Position numbers and translations under genes: made by a program. From the NCBI RefSeq assembly GCF_014204935.1, contig NZ_JACHMJ010000001.1, positions 930,001 through 994,000 on the forward strand: a stretch of 64,000 nt of DNA, read 5' to 3'. This stretch comes from Conyzicola lurida. GTDB lineage: Bacteria > Actinomycetota > Actinomycetes > Actinomycetales > Microbacteriaceae. This document shows, one piece after another, positions 9,049 to 17,408 of this stretch. The notes under the pieces are model-generated. The model saw nothing but the letters and a program-made list of their open reading frames with translations, was not told the origin of the DNA and did not search any database. How positions within the stretch are numbered: the first letter of the stretch is position 1; each line of letters begins with the position of its first letter.

Positions 9049-9390
9049 ATGCTCGTCGCCTTCTCGGTCTCTCCCGTCGGCGCTGCCGGCGACGACGGTT
9101 CCGTGCACGACGCGGTCGCCGCCGCCGTGCGCGTCGTCCGCGCTTCGGGCCTGCCCAACCAGACCGACGCCATGTTCACGACGATCGAGGGCAGCTGGGA
9201 CGAGGTCTTCGCGGTCGTCAAGGAAGCGACCGAGGCCGTCGCGGCCTTCGGGCCGCGGGTATCCCTCGTGCTCAAGGCAGACATCCGGCCCGGGTATTCG
9301 GGAGAACTGACCGGCAAGGTCGAGCGGGTCGAGCGCGCGCTCGCCGAGACCGCGCCGAAGCTCGAGACCGGTGCCGGGGCCGCCGAGTGA
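9049..9390 (+). CDS. MTH1187/YkoF-like thiamine-binding family protein (DUF77)
   Basis: This small 113-residue cytoplasmic protein has the DUF77/MTH1187 fold signature: the start MLVAFSVSP, a central [20 protein letters not shown], and [12 protein letters not shown] near the end. Members form tetramers and some bind thiamine or its pyrimidine part. An AAAGGA Shine-Dalgarno lies inside the last codons of the upstream gene, and the stop overlaps the GTG of the MFS gene. The tight coupling suggests joint function with that exporter, but no substrate can be assigned. Confidence 0.85.
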   Translation: MLVAFSVSPVGAAGDDGSVHDAVAAAVRVVRASGLPNQTDAMFTTIEGSWDEVFAVVKEATEAVAAFGPRVSLVLKADIRPGYSGELTGKVERVERALAETAPKLETGAGAAE

Positions 9391-10604
9391 ACACGCTGTC
9401 TCCCGCGCGCGTCCGGCTCGCGCTCCTCGCTCTCGCGCTCGGCGGCTTCGGCATCGGTTCGACCGAGTTCGTGGCGATGGGGCTCCTGCCCAACCTCGCC
9501 GCCGACCTCCTGCCGCAGGTCTGGGCGACCAGCCAGGAAGACGCGATCGCACAGGCCGGCTGGCTGATCTCGGCCTACGCCCTCGGCGTCGTGGTCGGAG
9601 CGCCCACGATCGCGGCGCTCGCCGCTCGCTTCCCGCGCAAGCAGCTGCTGCTCTGGCTGCTCGCCGCCTTCACGATCGCCACGGTGCTCTCCGCGGTGCT
9701 GCCGAGCTTCGGCCTCGTTCTCGTCGCGCGCTTCATCGCCGGCCTGCCGCACGGCGCCTACTTCGGCATCGCGACCCTGGTCGCCGCCTCGCTCATGGGC
9801 GAGGGCAAGCGCGGCAGGGGAGTGGCCCTCGTGCTCTCCGGCCTCACGATCGCCAACGTCATCGGCGTTCCGCTCATCACCCTGCTCGGCCAGTCGGCCG
9901 GCTGGCGCATCGCCTACCTCGCGGTCGCCGCGATCTTTGCGATCACCTTCGTCGCGGTCGCGCTCGCCGTGCCGTTCCAGGCCGGCGACAAGGAGGCGAC
10001 GCTCAAGCGCGAGCTCGCCGCGTTCTCCCGGCCGCAGGTCTGGCTCGCCCTGCTCACCGGTGCGATCGGCTTCGGCGGGTTCTTCGCCGTCTACAGCTAC
10101 GTCGCACCCGTCGTGACGAACGTCACCGGCCGCGACGAGACCTTCGTGCCGATCGCCCTCGTGGTGATCGGTCTCGGAATGACCATCGGCAACCTCGCGG
10201 GCGGCCGGGCCTCGGACCACCACGTGATGGGCACGATCTTCGTCTGCTTCGGGCTGTTCGTGCTGTCGCTCACGGCGTTCGCCCTGACCGCGCACACGAC
10301 CGTCGGGCTCCTGGTCTCGCTGTTCTTCGTGGGAGGGGCCGCGTCGGCCCTCTCGCCGGCCGTGCAGTCGAGACTGATGGATGTCGCGGGGGACAGCCAG
10401 ACGCTGGCTGCCGCCGCCAACCACGCCGCACTCAACATCGGCAACAGCCTGGGCGCCTACCTCGGCGGAATCACGATCGCGGCCGGCCTCGGCTACCTGT
10501 CGCCGTCGGTCGTCGGACTCGCGTTGTGCATCCCCGGTATCGGGCTCGCGCTGTGGAGCGTGTTGCTGCAGCGTCGTCGCCCGTTGCGGGCTTCGGGGCT
10601 GTAG
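9387..10604 (+). CDS. MFS transporter, DHA1-type (AraJ/sugar-efflux-like)
   Basis: The 405-residue protein has 12 predicted membrane helices. The first helix region carries [15 protein letters not shown], typical of the AraJ/YdhP drug and sugar efflux group, and a short motif-A-like loop (ARFPRKQ) lies between helices 2 and 3. I start it at the GTG at 9387, which overlaps the stop of the DUF77 gene (GTGA); a longer open frame upstream reads through other genes and is not supported. The exported compound is unknown. Confidence 0.87.
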   Translation: MNTLSPARVRLALLALALGGFGIGSTEFVAMGLLPNLAADLLPQVWATSQEDAIAQAGWLISAYALGVVVGAPTIAALAARFPRKQLLLWLLAAFTIATVLSAVLPSFGLVLVARFIAGLPHGAYFGIATLVAASLMGEGKRGRGVALVLSGLTIANVIGVPLITLLGQSAGWRIAYLAVAAIFAITFVAVALAVPFQAGDKEATLKRELAAFSRPQVWLALLTGAIGFGGFFAVYSYVAPVVTNVTGRDETFVPIALVVIGLGMTIGNLAGGRASDHHVMGTIFVCFGLFVLSLTAFALTAHTTVGLLVSLFFVGGAASALSPAVQSRLMDVAGDSQTLAAAANHAALNIGNSLGAYLGGITIAAGLGYLSPSVVGLALCIPGIGLALWSVLLQRRRPLRASGL

Positions 10605-10611
10605 CCCCTGG

Positions 10612-10643
10612 TGTAGCGGGCCCTGTCCGGCCGGACCGCTACA
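10612..10643. terminator. Inverted repeat between convergent genes; putative bidirectional terminator
   Basis: TGTAGCGG (10612-10619) pairs with CCGCTACA (10636-10643), and the inner TCCGGCCGGA can extend the structure. It lies just after the MFS stop and overlaps the last codons of the response regulator on the other strand. No T-tract is present. Confidence 0.45.
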
Positions 10644-11307
10644 GCGCGCGCGGCAGGTCGCTCTCGATCAGGATTCCGTCTTCGATGGCGCGCTTGCGCA
10701 GGGCGACTTTGGTGCCCACGTCGAAGCCGGCGACGCGGTACTTCTCCCGGATGCGCTTGAGGTACGACTTGGCCGTCTCCTCGGAGATGCTGAGCTGGAA
10801 GGCGACGGCCTTAACCGGCTCGCCGCCGCCGTAGAGCGCCATCACTCGGCGTTCCTGGGCGCTGAGCTTGGGGGAGCCGCCGACCTCGCCGGCGTTGAGC
10901 GCCAGGTCGAGCTCGGCCGAGACGAAGGACTCGCCGATCGACGCCGCACGCAGCGCCTCGATGATCATGCTGGCGTCCTCGCTCTTGACGAGATAGCCGA
11001 GCGCGCCGGCCGCGAGGGCCTCGCGCACGACGTTCGGCTCGGAATAGGTGCTCATCAGCACGACCTTGACGGCCATTGTCTTGAGCGTCGAGATCTTCAG
11101 CGAGATCGGGATGTTGTCTTTGAGGTCGAGGTCGAGCAGTACGACGTCGACGGGGAACGCGGAGTTGGTGAGCAGCTCGGGCCAGCTCGCGACGGCGGCG
11201 ACCATGTCGATGTCCTGCGCGGAACGGATCCACTCGGTGAGTGCTCCCAGGAGCATCCGATGGTCGTCTACGATCGCGACGCGGATACGGCCTTCTGGGT
11301 CAGTCAC
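10639..11307 (-). CDS. Response regulator with LuxR/NarL-like output domain
   Basis: The 222-residue protein has a receiver domain (about 8-130) with acidic pair Asp14/Asp15, phosphoacceptor Asp59 in VVLLDLDL, and Ser/Thr and Lys equivalents in LMSTYSE and YLVKSED. A helix-turn-helix output domain spans about 148-210, with SISEETAKSYLKRIREKYRV as the recognition region. The output is a diverged NarL/FixJ type. It is the last gene of a leftward three-gene unit with a membrane protein and a sensor kinase, so it is probably phosphorylated by that kinase. Confidence 0.88.
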   Translation of the reverse strand: MTDPEGRIRVAIVDDHRMLLGALTEWIRSAQDIDMVAAVASWPELLTNSAFPVDVVLLDLDLKDNIPISLKISTLKTMAVKVVLMSTYSEPNVVREALAAGALGYLVKSEDASMIIEALRAASIGESFVSAELDLALNAGEVGGSPKLSAQERRVMALYGGGEPVKAVAFQLSISEETAKSYLKRIREKYRVAGFDVGTKVALRKRAIEDGILIESDLPRAL

Positions 11308-11373
11308 AATGTGTCCCTCTGTTCTTCGTTCGTGCTGGTCGAATGTCGTGCTGGTCGGCGCTGGTGCGCCGGA

Positions 11374-12642
11374 TTACAGGTCTGCCGGGTTGTCGACGAA
11401 ACACTCGATCTCGACCCGCAGGCTCGCGTTCTGACTTGAGTCACTGTAGCGGCCCACACGCCGGATGGCGTTCCACGTCGACGGGTCGACGCGATTCCGT
11501 GGCACTCCCGTGGTCGTGATGACCACCGGCACCCTCAGTTTATGGCCGGGCACGACGGGGGTCACGGGCACGATCGGTCCGACGTCCACCTGCACCGTGC
11601 GTACGGTCGTTTTCTTCGCGTGGTCGTTGACGAGCAGCCAGATCGCGGCGAGCAGGCCGTCGCGCTGGTTGGCGTCGAGCAGGCCGGCGAGGCTGCCCTT
11701 GTCGGTCAGAGTGACGGAGCGGCCGAGCAGTTCCGACTCGGTGATGGCGTGGTACAGCCAGGTCTCGCGGCGGCCCTCGATGAGGTGCAGGCGCAGCTCC
11801 GTGGCGAGCGACGCGGCGACCGACGCGGTCTTGGGCCGTAGTGGCAGAGCGATGCGGCCGGTGGCGACGGAGTCGAGCAGTTCCTCCGCGGCGAGGTCGA
11901 GGCGGGCGAGCTCCTCGGACGCGAGCATGCCGACCGCGAATCGTGGTGCCGACACGGTGCTCTGCACCAGGACGCGGTCGAGCTCGACCTGCACCATGCT
12001 GCGGAAACCGCGCACGATCATCACGCCGATCACCACGGGCAGCACGGCGAAGGCGAGCGAGGTGATCTGCGCCGGCAGGTTCTGCGGGGTCAGGTCGGTG
12101 TTGACCAGGATGATGATGAGCAACGAGACACCGATGGCCCCGATGGAGATCAGGATCTCGGCACCGCGCCGCAGCGTGATCACGAGCAGCAGAGCCATCG
12201 CGGCGGTGAGCGAGGCCGTGGCGTGCCTGCCGAAGTCGTGCAGGTCCCAGACGGCGACGACGTCGAGCACGATGACGGTGGCGAGCAGGCCGAGGAACAG
12301 CGAGAACATCCAGTCGGGCAACCGGTCGCCGACGATGCTCGACGTCACGAACGCGGTGGCCAGCACGACGATGAGCAGTATCCACGCAATCAACGCCGGC
12401 ACGGGGTTGGGATAGGTCGGCCAGTAGGCGACGAACCAGCTGAAGCCGTAGATGGCTCGGATGCCGCAGACGAGCGAGGCTCCGATACCGATGAAGGCGG
12501 TACCCAGGCTCGCCCGATGCGGGTTCTCGGGGCGCACGAGGCGCCGCGCGCCGCCGACAAGGCCGCGGCTGGCCCGCACGTCCGCGAGCAGCCCGAGGGT
12601 GTTCTCGCCGATCGCGGCGTTGGTCGCGTTCGAGTTGCTCAT
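11374..12642 (-). CDS. Multi-span membrane protein with a degenerate kinase-like C-terminus
   Basis: I do not recognise a named family. The 422-residue protein has about six to seven membrane helices (about 45-225) followed by a cytoplasmic part. In that part, DANQRDGLLAAIWLLVND followed by TVRTVQVDVG resembles the N-box helix and strand of a histidine-kinase ATPase domain, but no Asn/Gly boxes and no phosphoacceptor His are present. It overlaps the sensor kinase gene by 4 bases (ATGA) and lies just upstream of the response regulator. This suggests a pseudokinase or signal-sensing partner of the two-component pair. Confidence 0.7.
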   Translation of the reverse strand: MSNSNATNAAIGENTLGLLADVRASRGLVGGARRLVRPENPHRASLGTAFIGIGASLVCGIRAIYGFSWFVAYWPTYPNPVPALIAWILLIVVLATAFVTSSIVGDRLPDWMFSLFLGLLATVIVLDVVAVWDLHDFGRHATASLTAAMALLLVITLRRGAEILISIGAIGVSLLIIILVNTDLTPQNLPAQITSLAFAVLPVVIGVMIVRGFRSMVQVELDRVLVQSTVSAPRFAVGMLASEELARLDLAAEELLDSVATGRIALPLRPKTASVAASLATELRLHLIEGRRETWLYHAITESELLGRSVTLTDKGSLAGLLDANQRDGLLAAIWLLVNDHAKKTTVRTVQVDVGPIVPVTPVVPGHKLRVPVVITTTGVPRNRVDPSTWNAIRRVGRYSDSSQNASLRVEIECFVDNPADL

Positions 12643-13802
12643 CGGGGAACCTCCAACACCACGGTCGTGCCGGATCCCGGCTCGGAGAACAGGCGAGCGT
12701 GGCCGCCCACCTCCTTGAGACGTCCGACGACGGATTCTTTGAACCCGAGCCGCGCCGAGTCGACGTCGTCGAGAGTGAATCCGACGCCGGCATCCGTGAT
12801 CATCGCCCGCACGGTCGTGGCGTCGTCGACGATCGTGACGTGGGCCTCGCGGACCCCGGAGTGCCGGCGCACGTTCTCGAGGCACTCGGCGAGGGCGAGC
12901 AGGAACGCGTCGAGCACGTCGCTCGGCAGCAGCACCTGGCCGGTGCCGTGCCAGCTGACCTCGAGTCCCATACGGCCGAAACGCTGCTTGACCGACTCGA
13001 GGGTCGTGCCGAGCACGGTCTCCTCCACCGGTTCGAGGTTGTAGCCGCCGGAGGACTGGGGAGCGGGCGTGGCCCCGAGCCGCAGTTGCCGCAGCAGCTT
13101 GGCGTCGTCGGCCGACTGCTGCTGGAGCGCGGCGGGCGCGACGCCGACGCCGGAGTGGGCGAGGAGGGTGAGGGTGGCGAGCACGGTGTCGTGCAGCAGA
13201 CGCGCGCCCTGGCGGCGCTGGGCCTCGATCTCGCTGGCCTGGCGTTCGGCGCGGTGGGCGCGGCCGATGCTGGCGATGCGCCTGGCCGCCTGGGGGACGC
13301 CGGCGTTGATCCAGACCCCGACCACCGTGGCGATCGCCCAGCCGAGGGTGAGCAGCCCGGCCGTGATCAAGGGTGCCTGGGAGGATGCCGTGGCCGCCGT
13401 GGTGACGCCGACGACGGCCACGTAGATGACGGCGAGCACGATCAGCCGGAGGCGGTCGCTCGTGAGCACGAGTGCGACGGACGGGAGGGACGCGGCCATC
13501 AGCTGGGCGATCGTCGAGACAGCGCCAGCGGTCAGTGGTTCGGTGTTCAGTTGGGCGATCAGGGCGACCGCGGCGAGGGCCGCGACGGTCTGGATCGCGA
13601 CCCAGGCGAACGAGCGGCTGACGCCGATGCGGTACTGGCTGAACGCGATCACGACGAAGAGCGGGACCGCCGCCGCGTAGGTCGTGGGGGTGACCGCCTC
13701 GGGCACGCAGAAGCAAAGGAACGCTACCGCGGTGAAGCCCAACCCATAGATGCGGGAGGTGCGTTGCAGCAGCCTGTCCCGCTCTTTGAGTATCTGATCC
13801 AT
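12639..13802 (-). CDS. Sensor histidine kinase (HisKA_3-like, NarX/DesK group)
   Basis: The 387-residue membrane kinase has about six helices (about 20-170), then a dimerisation/phosphoacceptor helix with His204 in RLLHDTV. The ATPase domain follows, with the N-box in ECLENVRRHSG, G1 in DAGVGF and G2 in GSGTTVVLEV. It begins the kinase - membrane protein - response regulator unit. Start choice: the ATG at 13802 has GGGGA six bases upstream; the ATG at 13820 is an alternative adding six residues. No extracellular sensor domain is visible, so the signal may be sensed in the membrane. Confidence 0.85.
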   Translation of the reverse strand: MDQILKERDRLLQRTSRIYGLGFTAVAFLCFCVPEAVTPTTYAAAVPLFVVIAFSQYRIGVSRSFAWVAIQTVAALAAVALIAQLNTEPLTAGAVSTIAQLMAASLPSVALVLTSDRLRLIVLAVIYVAVVGVTTAATASSQAPLITAGLLTLGWAIATVVGVWINAGVPQAARRIASIGRAHRAERQASEIEAQRRQGARLLHDTVLATLTLLAHSGVGVAPAALQQQSADDAKLLRQLRLGATPAPQSSGGYNLEPVEETVLGTTLESVKQRFGRMGLEVSWHGTGQVLLPSDVLDAFLLALAECLENVRRHSGVREAHVTIVDDATTVRAMITDAGVGFTLDDVDSARLGFKESVVGRLKEVGGHARLFSEPGSGTTVVLEVPR

Positions 13803-13858
13803 CCGGGTCCCCGCTGTCATGTGCGCACCGACCGGGAGCGCACCACCTGATGCATGTT

Positions 13859-13904
13859 CCCACAGATTGCCACCACAAGTGGGGGTGCCCTGCCACTCTG
13901 TGGG
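13859..13904. promoter_or_regulatory. Interrupted palindrome upstream of the two-component operon
   Basis: CCCACAGA (13859-13866) pairs perfectly with TCTGTGGG (13897-13904). Inside it CCAC pairs with GTGG around a short AA-containing loop. It lies about 55-100 bp upstream of the kinase start codon, where an operator or leader structure would sit. No protein can be assigned to it. Confidence 0.35.
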
Positions 13905-13956
13905 GCACAAACCGCGGGGTACAGTCTCAGTTAGAGGGGCACGTCCGGGGGATGCT

Positions 13957-13982
13957 GGGGCCGCAGGGAAACCTGCGGCCCC
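13957..13982. terminator. Strong hairpin with GAAA tetraloop after metX
   Basis: GGGGCCGCAGG (13957-13967) pairs perfectly with CCTGCGGCCCC (13972-13982) around the loop GAAA. It lies about 45-70 bp beyond the metX stop on that gene's downstream side, so it may end metX transcription. The loop is a stable GNRA tetraloop only if the RNA is read from the plus strand, which leaves open a small plus-strand RNA ending here. Confidence 0.45.
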
Positions 13983-14027
13983 CGCTCGTTTCCGGACTTA
14001 ATCCTAGCGAACGCCGGTGAGCAGATT

Positions 14028-15233
14028 TCACTGCTCGAGCAGCCGCCGTAGGTGGGTGCCGACGACCTCGTCCTCGATCAGGAAGCCGTCATGGCCGAAT
14101 CCGCTCTGGATGATCGTGGCCTCCGTGCCGTCGATGTTGTTCGGAAGGTGGCGCGCGATCAACACCTGGTTCTCGATCGGGAACAGGCGGTCGCTGTCGA
14201 TTCCGAGCACGAGCGCCGTGGCCGTCGCCCGCTTCAGCGCCGCGACGATTCCGCCGCGGTCCCGCCCGATGTCGTGCGAGTTCATCGCCTCGACGAGGGT
14301 GATGTAGCTGTTCGCGTCGAACCGACGGGTGAACTTGTTGCCGTGGAAGTCGAGGTAGCTCTCAACCGCGTAGCGGCCGCCGCCGCCGAGCGGGCTGAGG
14401 TCGCTCTGCCAGCTGCGCTCGAACCTGTCGTTGAGCTCGGAGGGTGAGCGGTAGTTGAGCAGCGCCATCCGGCGGGCGAGGGCGAGCCCGCGGTGCGGGC
14501 CGTCGCCCTCCGCGGCCTCGTAGTAGTCGCCGTCCGCGAACGACGGGTCCATCCGCACGGCCTCGATCTGTACCGAGTTGAGCGCGATCTGGTCGGCGCG
14601 GCTCTCCGCCGGCGCGGCGAGCACGGCGACGCGGTCGAGCCGGTCGGGGTGGCCGACCGCCCACTCGAGCGACTGCATCCCGCCCATCGACCCGCCGATG
14701 ACGGCCGCCCAGCGGTCGATGCCGAGGCGGTCGGTCAGCGCGACCTGCGCCGAGACCTGGTCGCGGATGGTGACGAAGGGGAAGTCGGAGCCCCATTCCC
14801 GGCCGAGGGGGGAGTGCGAGGCGGGACCGGTGGTGCCCTGGCAGCCGCCGAGCATGTTGGGGGCGACGACGAACCACTCGTCCGTGTCGACCGCTTTGCC
14901 CGGACCGACGTTGCCCATCCACCATCCGGCGGTGGGGTGTCCGGGACCGGGGAGACCGGCGACATGGCTGTCGCCGGTCAGGGCGTGCAAGACGAGGACC
15001 GCGTTGCTCTTCGCCGCATTGAGCGTGCCCCAGGTCTCGTAGGCGACGCGCACGGAAGGGAGGCGGCCGCCACGCTCCAGATCGAGCGCGCCGACGGACA
15101 GGAACTGCCGGTTGCCGACCGGGTGGCCTTCGAGCCATGCACCGGTCGCCGGCGGCTTGCCGATGACGGATCGGGTGTCGGCCTCAGTGATGAATGCCGA
15201 GGGAACGGTGTCTTCGGGTGTCTGCCAGTCCAT
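14028..15233 (-). CDS. metX: Homoserine O-acetyltransferase
   Basis: The 401-residue alpha/beta-hydrolase-fold enzyme makes O-acetylhomoserine from homoserine and acetyl-CoA in methionine synthesis. The N-terminal block has VRVAYETWGTL and VLVLHALTGDSHV. The nucleophile is the Ser of GGSMGGMQ near residue 155; the acidic partner is in LGIDSDRLFP and the His in SGFGHDGFLIE at the C-terminus. Its length is normal. It lies 138 bp downstream of metY on the same strand, so the two consecutive pathway steps are adjacent. No SAM riboswitch is visible upstream. Confidence 0.95.
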   Translation of the reverse strand: MDWQTPEDTVPSAFITEADTRSVIGKPPATGAWLEGHPVGNRQFLSVGALDLERGGRLPSVRVAYETWGTLNAAKSNAVLVLHALTGDSHVAGLPGPGHPTAGWWMGNVGPGKAVDTDEWFVVAPNMLGGCQGTTGPASHSPLGREWGSDFPFVTIRDQVSAQVALTDRLGIDRWAAVIGGSMGGMQSLEWAVGHPDRLDRVAVLAAPAESRADQIALNSVQIEAVRMDPSFADGDYYEAAEGDGPHRGLALARRMALLNYRSPSELNDRFERSWQSDLSPLGGGGRYAVESYLDFHGNKFTRRFDANSYITLVEAMNSHDIGRDRGGIVAALKRATATALVLGIDSDRLFPIENQVLIARHLPNNIDGTEATIIQSGFGHDGFLIEDEVVGTHLRRLLEQ

Positions 15234-15312
15234 ATCTAAGCAAGTATCGCCAATAAACCTGACGGCTGTCGTTGTGTTACGCGCGCCCGGTCCCTGAACC
15301 TGTCGAAGGGAC

Positions 15313-15356
15313 GCCCGTCGAAGCGAACCGCCACGATGGCGGGCGCTTCGACGGGC
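15313..15356. repeat. Long stem-loop repeat between metY and metX
   Basis: GCCCGTCGAAGCG (15313-15325) pairs perfectly with CGCTTCGACGGGC (15344-15356), and inside it CCGCCA pairs with TGGCGG around CGA. A weaker CCTGTCGAAGGG copy precedes it. The sequence belongs to the window's TTCGACRGGCTC repeat family. Lying between two genes of one pathway, it could reduce read-through or protect the metY mRNA 3' end. Confidence 0.55.
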
Positions 15357-15371
15357 TCAGCGACCGTGCGG

Positions 15372-16688
15372 TTACGCGTGCGCGTTCGCCGCCACCGCCG
15401 CGCGGGCGGCGTCGAAGCCGGCCTGCAGGTCGGCCAGGATGTCGTCGATGTTCTCGATGCCGACCGACAGGCGCACGAGGCCCGGGGTGACGCCCGACGT
15501 GAGCTGCTGCTCGGGGGTGAGCTGCGAGTGCGTCGTGGACGCGGGGTGGATGATCAGGCTGCGCACGTCGCCGATGTTCGCGACGTGGCTGAACAGGCTC
15601 ACGCTGTCGACGAGCGCGCGGCCGGCGTCGACGCCGCCTTTGAGCTCGAACGACAGCACACCGCCGACGCCCTTCGGCGCGTACTTGTTCGCCGCCTCGT
15701 ACCAGGGGCTGCCGGGCAGGCCGGAGTAGTTGACCGACGCGATGTCGTCGTGGTTGTCGAGCCACTCGGCGACCGCCTGCGCGTTCGCGACGTGGCGCTC
15801 GACGCGGAGGCTCAGCGTCTCGATGCCCTGGATCAGGCTGAACGCGCTGTCGGGCGAGATGGACGAGCCGAGGTCGCGCAGCAGCTGCACGCGGGCCTTG
15901 ATGATGTACGCGATGCCGTCGCCGACAGCGGCCGTGTAGCTCGCGCCGTGGTAGCTGGGGTCGGGTTCGGTGAGCCCCGGGAACTTCTCGACGTTCTTCG
16001 ACCACTCGAACGTGCCGCCGTCGACGATCACGCCGCCGATGACGGTGCCGTGGCCTCCGAGGTACTTGGTGGCCGAGTGCACGACGATGTCGGCGCCGTG
16101 CTCGAACGGACGGATCAGGTACGGGGTGGCGATCGTGTTGTCGACGATGAGCGGCACGCCGTGCTCGTGGGCGACGCCCGCGACGAGTGAGATGTCGAGG
16201 ATGTTGATCTTCGGGTTGCCGATGGTCTCGGCGTAGAAGAGCTTGGTGTTCGGGCGCACGGCGTCGGCCCAGGCCTGCGCGTCGTCCTGGTCTTCGACGA
16301 AGGTCGTCTCGATGCCGAGCTTGGCGAGCGTGTACTTGAACAGGTTGTAGGTGCCGCCGTAGATCGACGAGGAGGAGACGATGTGGTCTCCCGCCTGGGC
16401 GATGTTGAGCACCGCGAACGTCTCCGCGGCCTGGCCCGAGGCGACGAGGAGGGCGGCGGTACCGCCCTCGAGCGCGGCGATGCGCTCCTCGACGACCGCC
16501 TGGGTCGGGTTCTGGATGCGGGTGTAGATGTTGCCGAACTCGGCGAGGGCGAACAGGTTCTTGGCGTGCTCCGCGCTGTCGAACACGTAGGAGGTGGTCT
16601 TGTAGATCGGTGTCGCGCGGGCCTTCGTGACGGGGTCGGGCGCTGCTCCCGCGTGGACCTGCTGGGTTTCGAACTTCCAGTCGCTCAT
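15372..16688 (-). CDS. metY: O-acetylhomoserine aminocarboxypropyltransferase (O-acetylhomoserine sulfhydrylase)
   Basis: The 438-residue PLP enzyme of the Cys/Met metabolism family uses O-acetylhomoserine and sulfide to make homocysteine. Marks are the start FETQQVHAGAAPDPVTKARATPIY, YTRIQNPTQAVVEERIAALE, the phosphate-binding SSSIYGGTYNLF, and the PLP lysine in HSATKYLGGHG near 215. I start at the ATG at 16688, with AAGGG upstream; a much longer open frame upstream is not coding. With metX it forms the direct sulfhydrylation route. An inverted repeat at 16705-16719 may be its operator. Confidence 0.95.
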   Translation of the reverse strand: MSDWKFETQQVHAGAAPDPVTKARATPIYKTTSYVFDSAEHAKNLFALAEFGNIYTRIQNPTQAVVEERIAALEGGTAALLVASGQAAETFAVLNIAQAGDHIVSSSSIYGGTYNLFKYTLAKLGIETTFVEDQDDAQAWADAVRPNTKLFYAETIGNPKINILDISLVAGVAHEHGVPLIVDNTIATPYLIRPFEHGADIVVHSATKYLGGHGTVIGGVIVDGGTFEWSKNVEKFPGLTEPDPSYHGASYTAAVGDGIAYIIKARVQLLRDLGSSISPDSAFSLIQGIETLSLRVERHVANAQAVAEWLDNHDDIASVNYSGLPGSPWYEAANKYAPKGVGGVLSFELKGGVDAGRALVDSVSLFSHVANIGDVRSLIIHPASTTHSQLTPEQQLTSGVTPGLVRLSVGIENIDDILADLQAGFDAARAAVAANAHA

Positions 16689-16704
16689 CGGGCAACCCTT
16701 CTTC

Positions 16705-16719
16705 CGTGAATGTTTCACG
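16705..16719 (-). promoter_or_regulatory. Inverted repeat upstream of metY (candidate operator)
   Basis: CGTGAA-TGT-TTCACG is a perfect 6-3-6 inverted repeat about 17 bp before the metY start. A -10-like TAGGCT lies further up on the minus strand (16750-16745), which would put the repeat inside a leader of about 50 nt. It does not match the corynebacterial McbR box as I know it. The regulator is unknown. Confidence 0.4.
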
Positions 16720-16814
16720 CTGGTACACCCGGCGTGTGGGACGAGCCTACGAACGGTGCGTGGGGGCGGCAACGGCATCCGACACACGACGTAACCGAAC
16801 TCTTGCAATGCGTG

Positions 16815-16834
16815 ACTACTCGTGCGAGAGTAGT
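16815..16834 (+). promoter_or_regulatory. Perfect inverted repeat at the padR promoter (candidate PadR operator)
   Basis: ACTACTC-GTGCGA-GAGTAGT is a perfect 7-6-7 inverted repeat that ends 4 bases before the padR start codon. Autoregulation from such a site is the rule for PadR-family repressors, and the downstream MFS gene is in the same unit. Assignment to this PadR is inference from position. Confidence 0.6.
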
Positions 16835-16838
16835 GGCC

Positions 16839-17408
16839 ATGTCTTCTGTCCGTCTGTACATCCTCGGCGCGCTCGCGGCGGAGGGTCCCATGCACGGCCA
16901 CCAGCTGCGGCTGCTCGCCGAGCAGGAGCACGTGCACTACTGGACCGACGTCTCGGTGGGTTCGCTCTACGGCGCGATCAAGCGTCTCGCGGCGGAGGGA
17001 CTGATCACCGAACTCCGGGTGGAGCGCGAGGGCAACTATCCCGAACGCCAGGTGTACGCGCTCTCCGAACAGGGAACGGCGGCGCTCGCCGACCTGCGCC
17101 GGGAGGGCCTGAACACGGTGGTGTTCAAGCCCGACCCGTTCGACCTCGCCATGTCGAGACTCGACCCCGACCGTCTCGACGACGTGGCCGGGGCCTTGGG
17201 TTCCCGGCTGGTCACCCTGCGCACCCTGCTCGCCGAGAGCGAGGCCCAGCGCGACGTGGCCGACAAGTACCTCACCGTCAACGAGAGATTCATCCTGTCC
17301 CACAAGTCGGCGCGACTCCGCGCCGAGATCGAGTGGCACGAAGCGCTCGTCACACAACTTCCCATCATCCTCGCCGACGAGTCGGCACGAACGAAAGCTT
17401 CCTCATGA
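16839..17408 (+). CDS. PadR-family transcriptional regulator
   Basis: The 189-residue repressor has the PadR winged helix in residues 1-85 (ILGALAAEGPMHGHQLRLLAE, then VGSLYGAIKRLAAEGLI, then RQVYALSEQGTAAL) and a C-terminal dimerisation helix region with a conserved SHKSARLRAEIEWHEALV stretch near 155. I start it at the ATG at 16839; the frame is open upstream but crosses the operator-like repeat. It overlaps the MFS exporter gene by 4 bases (ATGA), so it almost certainly controls that pump. Confidence 0.88.
   Translation: MSSVRLYILGALAAEGPMHGHQLRLLAEQEHVHYWTDVSVGSLYGAIKRLAAEGLITELRVEREGNYPERQVYALSEQGTAALADLRREGLNTVVFKPDPFDLAMSRLDPDRLDDVAGALGSRLVTLRTLLAESEAQRDVADKYLTVNERFILSHKSARLRAEIEWHEALVTQLPIILADESARTKASS

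Noticed and set aside
14028-16838. SAM or other riboswitch upstream of metY or metX
   Set aside because: I saw no multi-stem leader with a SAM-type core; only a short inverted repeat near metY.
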